Positions 56,425-64,000 of a stretch of DNA of 64,000 nucleotides are shown piece after piece; position 1 is the stretch's first letter; every line of letters starts with the position of its first letter. The stretch is taken from positions 146,585,010-146,649,009 of the forward strand of contig CM077167.1 in the NCBI GenBank assembly GCA_039583875.1, written 5' to 3'. This DNA is from Platanthera guangdongensis. Lineage: Eukaryota; Streptophyta; Magnoliopsida; Asparagales; Orchidaceae. Made by a program: the position numbers and the translations under genes. The notes under the pieces were generated by a model. It did not search any database and had not been told where the DNA came from. It saw only the letters and a program-made list of their open reading frames with translations.

Positions 56425-59400
56425 TGTAAGACCCCCCCCCCCCTTTTTTTTTTCCTTTTTGGACACCGGGGTCTTAGGCCCAGAACCGCCGTTTTGCGGT
56501 GACTCCTTCACGCCCTGAAGAGTCATCACCACAAAGCGCCGATTCTGCCGGCCATCTCGATCACATAAAAGTAGCAAAATAATGAAGTAAATGTAAACTA
56601 TCTGTCCACAGAGAATCACATGACATAATAAATATAACTCCACGAAGGGAGTGTCCACAGAAAACAACATCAGAGTAGCAAAACGGGCTTATGCCCGGTA
56701 CATCAAATCCTCACTACAAGATCTCTCATGTGGAAACAAAAGTAGAAAACTTCTCAGGGTCGAGACTCACGGTCCCGGCTGTGTGTACTCCGGAGCTAGA
56801 CTGCCCCACCTCCAAGCGCACCGGTCTCTGGGGCTGCTCCTCCATGCTGGTCTCCGCGATCCCCTAAATGATGCGGTTCGAAAACCGTTAGTCTAAAAGA
56901 CTAAGTCCTATCATCCCCCACCCCTTCCCTCACGGCTCCTAGGCACCGAGCGGAGAGGAAGAAAGGGGAGGACTTGAAGGTGGAGAATATCAAAAGCAGA
57001 TGACAGTGGTCCTATTCTAGCAAGTTCTATAGCATATAAAGACAATAAGCTGTAATATGAAATGTAACCTTCACTTATGTGAAAAACACATAAGCCAAGG
57101 GGTCTTTTGCAAGGCTCCCATCGTATAAAAAGTCCCATACCGATTTATACGCTGGGGTGTCGGTGGTCAAACAGCAGTAACTAAATATATCAAAATTAAC
57201 CTTAATTTATAAACTTGCCCACACAAGCTTATAGACTAAGGGGTCGTTTAGCAGGTCCTAAGGTATAAGCGTCCCATTCCACTTATACTTTAGGTGTCAA
57301 GGTTAAAGGTAACGATTATGCCATGACATGCAAGTGGGTATGATGGACATGCAAGTGCAACACACACACCCGACTCTGTGCACACAGACCTTTAGTTCCC
57401 CCTTTCTGGAGCCGTAACCTCCCAGGATACCTCCGTAGTGGCAGACGGAAGCGGTGGGTTGGGCCTCGCCCACCTCTAAACCAGTATAGCACTACTGGTC
57501 AGACCTATCGTACGCCTCAACGCTGGTGCACTAAGCGGACTCCTGCGTACTCTTGCCGGCTGGCGCACCGGACTTCTGTTGGCGAAGTGCTATCACAACA
57601 CTTGCCGAGTCAACGTATTGGTGTCTGTGCTAAGATCCTCCAATACCGAAGACCCACCACCTTAATTTCATTCCTTTTATGCACATGCAAATTTACGTAC
57701 CAACACCGAGCCGAAGCTCACCGGGCCATCCTGCCCTCTTACCACAACGACCGAGCCTACTGCTTGATCATCTAGCCAAAACTACTTCCCGTAACCTCGG
57801 GGTGTGTGAGAGTGAAACCCTAATTATGCTAGTTACTCTTGAAGTTTCATTATTCCTATGAGTTGCGTTAGCCCAGGACTGCCCAAGGTATTCCCCGTGA
57901 AGGGCTCTCGAAGGCACTAGGAACTACGATGGGATTACGCCCAAGGCTCCCTTTCGCAAGGCACTTATTATTATTGGTTACTACACAAATCTCTCAATCC
58001 CTTAGGGTTATAATTGAATTATAACCCAAGTGTATATGACTCCTTCTTTTCAACGAGGATGAGTGATACTTTGTCGATCCCGAACCCCACACAACTCTAA
58101 CCAACCTCCACTACTCATTTACACTTCTGATGACAAACCTAATTCATCTACCAGACTAATGCCCCATTATTCCAACTTCCTAAACTCATTGTGCACTTTA
58201 ATTTGATTTCTGCTGTTTTTACTAATTGCAGACCTCCCTAAGCTAATATGATGTACTCAATAGGTGATACTCTAAATTCTCCTCCAATAGCTCTACAAAT
58301 TTTACCAGAGGTCTATTATGATAAATATAGTCTAAATTCAGAAAATCATATTTTTCCCAATTAATCTACTATTTATTGAATTTTCCTCAAAACTAGGCCA
58401 TAGTCAATTTGAACATGAACCATAAGCTTTTCTCAGGTAATGGCCTCCTAAAAATTTTTATTCACTAAATAACAGAGAAGTATTATTGGTTGCCAATGTT
58501 CATAATTTTCCAGATAGTTCTTGACCTCTAAAGGATTTATTAAAAATAATTCCTAAGATCAAATATAATGAAGGAAGTGCCACATATATGTCTCCAATAA
58601 TTATGTAAAACTTAATAGGGCTTCATAAGGAACTAGAAACATCATGATGAAGAAATTAAAATTTTTTTGACAATTTAAATGTCATTATTAAATTTACCAA
58701 GGTTCCATAGAATTAAATAATTAAAGAAGCAACTACTAAATATCATTCTTCAAAAATTTCATAAAACTTTACAGAGATGGGTACCATGATTACAAGCCCC
58801 TTTGCTAAGTTTCATCAGATTTAATCAAGTATATTTTTCCCCAAAAATTCCTAAGTGAAAATTGTAAAACATGACTTTGTGAATAAAGTACCAAACATAT
58901 TCATCCAAAATTTATTATAAAATTTCCAGAGATATATATACCCTAAACAACCACCCATTCAAAAACTCAGCCCTTTTCAGAAAGTTTTGGTATTAGATCT
59001 TATGATTTCAAAGCTAGTGCCCTAAACTAGGGTTATAGATTTAAGGGGTTTAAAGTCTTCCAAATGCCCTAAAATTTTAACCACAGGACCATAGTAACCC
59101 TATGGACATCATTCCCAAGTTTCAAGTCCATCCAAGGTCTTTTGACCCCAAATCCTTCAAACCCTAGAAATTTACCCTAAAGGGCCTACCCTAAAATTCT
59201 AGGGCTACCCTAGTCCAAACCACTCCAAACTTCATAAGTGAGTGTAAAAAGTCAAATTATATCAGTGGCCAAAATTGCAGCCTCTGGTGAGGGAATTTGG
59301 CCACTCAACCATCAAATAGTGGCTTTAGACCAAAATACCCTTATAAGGTCATATATAGGGTGGGTAAATTACCTATCCTAAACATTTCCAAATGAGCTAA

Positions 59401-61482
59401 AGTTTTAACCCTATACCTATCATGACATCTAAGACCACCCACCAGAATTTGGGGGAGTTTTAAATTAATTAGGTCACATAATTAAATTAATCATGATTTA
59501 TTAAATGTTTTCTAAAAACTATAGAAAATGTCCTCCAAAAATTCTAAATTTTGGACAGGTTCTAGATATGACTAAGACTTTCTCACTGCCCAAATTTCAA
59601 CTTGTTTGGACAAGGAATGAAGTGTGGGCACCAAAAATAATATCTGTTTAGGCCTAGGTATAGGTCCTACCAAAAAGGGTACCCTGGTCTAACCAGTGGC
59701 CCAAAAGGGTCCAAGCAATTTTTGCTACAAACTAGACACCCTAAGCTACAAATTTCATGTTGGGCAGATTTCCGTTCAGGGTCCCTAAGTATTTTTAACA
59801 TTTACATACATTAAATACATCTAATGTGACAGAAGTGAAATGAAATTTATTTAAATCCTAAAGTATCTGATTTGATGCCGCGCGAATCTTGGCGCAGATC
59901 GACGGCGCTGGGTTATCGTCCTCGATGAGCCAACGGCCAGGATTGCTTCTTCCTATGCTGACTTCAAGCGTCTGCCGCCGGCCACCCAGTCCCTTCCCCG
60001 GCCGGCCACCGCCACCATCACCTCCGTTGAGGTGGTGGCTATTGCCAGACGGCGGCACAGCCGCCGGAGGGGCGGATTCCGGCGATCCAACCAAGAAAAT
60101 TTTCGGCCGAAAGCCATGAATTTTGCGAATTGGATCGGGCTCAATTGTGCCCGAACCTTGGCCCTAATGAAACCTAAGATCTACCCATGAGAAAAGAGGA
60201 GGAGGAGGACCTTCCTGGCGGCCTGGATGCGAGAGGAGCGGCGGGATGCCATTGACGACGGCGGCGGCGCTCGGCTTCTGCAACTGCACAGTGGAATGGC
60301 CCGTCTCCTCCAGGTGAATGCTCTAAAATGATCCCCTCGGCTCCCTGAAGGTGTTTAAATGGCAAATGGGGGAGAGGAGAGGCTGGTTCTTCAATAGCCA
60401 TTAACACCATTAAAGGTGTGGCTCGGGTTGTGTGGAGGGGGCTGAACCCACCCCTTGGTGGCCGGGAAACGGCTGGAATCAACTCCTCTCTCCTAGAGGA
60501 GTTGATTGCAGCCATAATGGGTGGCTGTTAGTCTCCCTTGGCCGGCCTCTCACTTCCCCCTTCTCCTTCCTCATTTTCTCTCTCCTCCATTATCATGGAG
60601 AGGAGCTCCTTTCTCTCTCCTAGTCACATCTGGTTGACTAGTCAGCCTTACACACTAAATGCAGCCCACTTGATTATGATGGTCATGGGAATGGGTTTAG
60701 CCTAAGGGAGAAGTGGCTTGGGCTTGGGTTAGCCCTTTTTGGGCTAAGTTGACTTGACCCTAAATGAGGGTTGACTTGGTCAGTTTGACCATCTAGGTTG
60801 ACCCCATTGGGTCCTGGGTGATTCATTGGCCTCCCCTAAGGTCCATGTAGGGTTGGGTAGGGTTGACTTGGCACCTTAAAGGTCACTTGACCCTTGGTAA
60901 GGTCACTTTGACCATTTTAGGGCTAGAGTTGACTTGGGTCAACATGACCATTAGGGTTCACCCCTATGGATCCTTGGTGACCCATTGACTTCCCTTAGGG
61001 TCTAGGTAGGGTTACCCTGCACTTTGGAGGTCACATACCCTTAGTAAGGATACTTTGACCAGATTAGGGCTTGAGTTGACTTGGGTCAACCTGGCCTCTA
61101 GGGCTGATCCCAATGTGTCCTTAGTGACCCATTGACCTCACTTTAGGGTTAGGAGGGCATAGGTGGGGTCCTCTAGACTAGGAGTGGGTCAATTGGCCCT
61201 AAGTAGGCTAGGTTGACCCATTCAGGGCTAGGGTTGACCTTGGTCAACTGGGCCTCTTGGGTTGGCCCTAATGGGTCCTTTTGGCTCTAATGGGTCTTGG
61301 GGCCATGGTGAAGCCCCATTGTCATTCTAAACCATTATTCAAAATTCTACTATTTGCAGACCATGGTGATCCCCACCTTGGCCTCCTATCTCTTGGCCCA
61401 TTTCTGGCTTCCTAGGGTTTTGTCATGACCTAGTTATGGCCAAAACCACTCTTAGGGGTCTAGCTGGAAATGGGATGTTACA
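56425..61482 (-). mobile_element. 5' LTR of element F
   Basis: 5,058 bp, near copy of 46253-51314. Differences seen include a longer C-run after TGTAAGAC (56430-56444 against 46261-46265), a 12-bp deletion near 61013 and single substitutions. No gene inside. Confidence 0.93.
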
Positions 61483-61487
61483 CGACG
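61483..61487. repeat. Target-site duplication CGACG of element F, right
   Basis: Partner of 46248-46252. Confidence 0.92.
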
Positions 61488-64000
61488 TCATGATTTCGCC
61501 AGAGAACTTTTACCATGGGAAAGGATTTCCTCCGCAACACACGCTCTTGAGTCTCTAGAATACGGACAGGTTCCTCAACATAAGACAAATTGGGCTGAAC
61601 CTGAGGCACCGAATCGAGGACTTGACGATTGTTGCAGACACACTTCCTCAACTGACTCACATGAAACACATCATGGACGCCAGGGAAGGTAGCAGGTAAC
61701 TCCAATCTATAAGCAGACACTCTGATGCGCTCAACGACCTGAAATGGCCCAACATATCTGGGATCCAACTTGTGGTTCTTCACAAATCTTTTAACGCCTG
61801 ACACCGGAGAGACTTTCAGAAAAACACTGCTCCCAACCTCAAACTCCAGATCTGCCCTTCTTTGATTGGCATACTTTTCATACCGCTCCTGAGCAACGCG
61901 GAGCTTCTCCCGAATATTAGTCACCGCCTCTTCCATTTCCACCAAAGCTTCTGGACCTAACAACGGTCTCTCACCGTCTTCGGCCCAAAATAAGGGAGTC
62001 CTGCAGCGCCTCCCATACAATGCTTCAAAAGGTGCCATCTGTAGACTCTCTTGGTAACTGTTATTATATGCAAACTCCATCAATCTCAAGCGTTGATCCC
62101 ATGCGCCACCATGATCCAGAATATAACACCTGATCATGTCCTCCACGATCTGATTCACTCTCTCCGTTTGACCATTTGTCTGTGGATGATAAGCGGTAGA
62201 ATACCGGAGGTCGGTGCCCAAAGCTCCATGCAAGCTCTGCCAGAAACACGACGTATATCTTGAGTCCCGATCTGACACAATGTTTACAGGCATGCCATGC
62301 AGTCTAATGACCTCATCCACATACAACTCTGCAATCTTCTCCATCGAATAGCCAACCTTGAAGGGAACGAAATGGGCACACTTCGTCAACCGGTCCACTA
62401 TGACCCAAACAGAATCATGTCCACGAGGGGACCTCAGTAATCCAGTAATGAAGTCCATCGAGATACTCTCCCATTTCCACATGGGAACTTCCAAAGGGGT
62501 CAATTTTCCTCCAGGCCTGCCATGATCGGCCTTCACCCGCTTGCACGTGAAGCACTCCGATACAAATTTGGCGATGTCATTCTTCATGCCCGACCACCAC
62601 ACGATTTGCTTCAGATCTCTATACATCTTGGTGGAACCCGGGTGGTAAGCCACGCTAGATCCGTGAGCTTCGTTGCAAATCATCACTCGAATATCTCCCA
62701 CCGCCGGTATACAGAATCTACCTCTATACAAGAGGGTGTCAAGCTCATCAATAGAGAAATCAGATAATTCTCCTTTCTTGGTCCTAGCTCGCAAGTGCTG
62801 CAAATCCGGGTCATCCTTCTGATGCAATCTCGTCAGAGAAATCCAAGAAGGCACCTCGGCTTCCCAGCTAGAGGGCTCGCCACGGCTCGCCACCAAAATA
62901 TCCATCAAAAGAAACTCCTCAACCAAGGCTCGAACCGATAAATTAAATATCTGAGCCGTCTTCCTACTCAAAGCATCGGCCACCACATTGGCCTTACCAG
63001 GATGATAGAGGATGTCCACTTCATAATCAGCCACATACTCCAACCACCGGCGCTGGCGCAAATTCAGCTCCTTTTGTGTGAATACATACTTCAGACTTTT
63101 ATGATCTGTATAAATCTTACACACGGCGCCATATAATAAATTCCTCCACAGCTTCAGGGCATAGATCACTGCCGCAAACTCCAAATCATGAGTAGGGTAG
63201 TTCTTCTCATGAACCTTCAATTGCCTAGATCCATAGGCGATCACCTTCCCCTCCTGCATAAAAACACAACCAAGTCCAATGTGTGAAGCATCAACATACA
63301 CCGCATACTCCACTCCCTCAATAGGCAGAATCAGAATTGGGGCAGTGCACAACCTTCTCTTCAACTCTTGGAAAGCCTCCTCACACTTATCACTCCAAAT
63401 GAAGGCGACATTCTTTTGCGTCAGACGCGTCATCAGAGCGGACAGCGTGGAGAAACCTTCCACAAATCTCCTATAGTATCCAGCCAAGCCCAAGAAACTT
63501 CTGATCTCCTTTGGTGTAGAAGGTCTCTTCCAATCCATCACCGCTGAAATCTTGGCTGGATCAACAGAGATTCCATCCTTGCTCACCACATGTCCTAAGA
63601 AGGACACCCGAGATAGCCAAAACTCGCACTTGCTAAGCTTAGCATACAGCTTATGCTCTCTCAGGACAGACAAAACCAACCACAAATGATGGGCATGCTC
63701 CTCATCGCTGCGAGAATAGACGAGGACGTCGTCGACGAAGACGACCACAAAACGATCAAGGAAATCCTTGAACACACGGTTCATCAGATCCATGAACGCA
63801 GAAGGCGCGTTAGTCAAACCGAAGGATAACACGAGGAACTCAAAATGTCCGTGTCGGGATCTAAAAGCTGTCAGAGGAATGTCTGACTCACGAACCCTCA
63901 TCTGGTGGTAGCCTGAACGGAGATCAATCTTCGAGAACCTGATGCACCAACGTAGCTGGTCGAACAAGTCGTCAATCCGCGGCAAAGGATATCTATTCTT
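61483..64000 (-). CDS. Element E: reverse transcriptase, RNase H and integrase, partial
   Basis: Open from the window edge to 61483 and then broken by element F, whose LTR supplies a chance stop after HDVV. Counting from [10 protein letters not shown] as residues 2-11: RT catalytic FVDD 83-86; RNase H VDAS at 231-234, DLE near 267-269, TDHKS near 293-297. Integrase zinc-binding residues are H441, H448, C478 and C481; the catalytic triad is D511 (SMDFITGL), D572 (SDRDSRY) and E608 (NGQTERV). No premature stop or altered catalytic residue is visible. The sequence is clearly different from elements C, D and F and is closer to the classic Del/Tekay group. Confidence 0.93.

Larger units (their letters stand above)
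46253..61482 (-). mobile_element. Element F: young Tekay-like chromovirus with 5.06-kb LTRs
   Basis: 15,230 bp with CGACG duplications. Minus orientation: 5' LTR 56425-61482, primer site 56411-56422, Gag, intron, protease-RT-RNaseH, integrase, purine-rich tract, 3' LTR 46253-51314. The two LTRs differ at only scattered positions by eye (for example a 12-bp indel near 50840/61013 and the length of a C-run), so the insertion is recent. The coding region has three in-frame stops but all visible catalytic motifs are intact. Confidence 0.93.
43658..64000 (-). mobile_element. Element E: Tekay-like chromovirus, split by element F, 5' part outside the window
   Basis: Minus strand. The 3' LTR is at 43658-46079, then a polypurine tract (46080-46100, minus CTTTCTTTTAGGGGGAGTGG), then the pol end (46186-46252). 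After element F, pol continues from 61483 to the window edge in the same frame. Gag and the 5' LTR lie beyond 64000. Apart from the F insertion no stop is seen in pol. Confidence 0.88.

Overview
The window is nuclear DNA from a flowering plant, in a repeat-dense (probably heterochromatic) region. Nothing in it looks like an intact host gene. Essentially all of it can be assigned to nested LTR retrotransposons: Ty1/copia of the SIRE/Maximus type, Ty3/gypsy chromoviruses of the Tekay/Del type, and a Ty3/gypsy Tat-type element. One Helitron candidate and two small captured host-gene pieces are also present. The species cannot be fixed from the sequence.

Layout. 1-4998: minus-strand SIRE-like copia element (LTR, primer site, gag, then an accessory ORF that runs off the left edge; no pol seen). 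4999-8289: remainder of a chromovirus LTR, joined directly to a decayed pol (8290-10958, 'element C'). 11045-12488 plus 34948-38097: one 4.6-kb LTR shared by element C and a second decayed element D (38098-43011). This LTR is split by a 22.5-kb Tat compound (12489-34942) bounded by the 5-bp duplication TTTGG. 43012-43657: start of the right LTR of D, cut by element E (minus, 43658 to beyond the right edge). The pol of E is in turn split by element F (minus, 46253-61482, duplication CGACG). F has two nearly identical 5.06-kb LTRs and is the youngest large insertion.

The Tat compound has three LTRs. The left LTR carries a Helitron candidate (12658-16028) and a solo SIRE LTR (16287-18224, duplication AGCAG). 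The matching right LTR (33449-34942) preserves the pre-insertion state of both sites. Inside are a decayed Tat pol with dual RNase H, a 13-copy 113-bp tandem array, and two antisense multi-exon genes each with its own TATA box. A diverged middle LTR (29984-30683) follows, then an exon of a carotenoid-isomerase-like oxidoreductase with splice sites, and a second, related 108-bp array.

Recurrent themes: four LTRs carry independent palindromic minisatellites; two chromoviruses (D and F) share an apparent intron at the gag-protease junction; many stop codons in C and D are C-to-T changes typical of methylated, silenced DNA.
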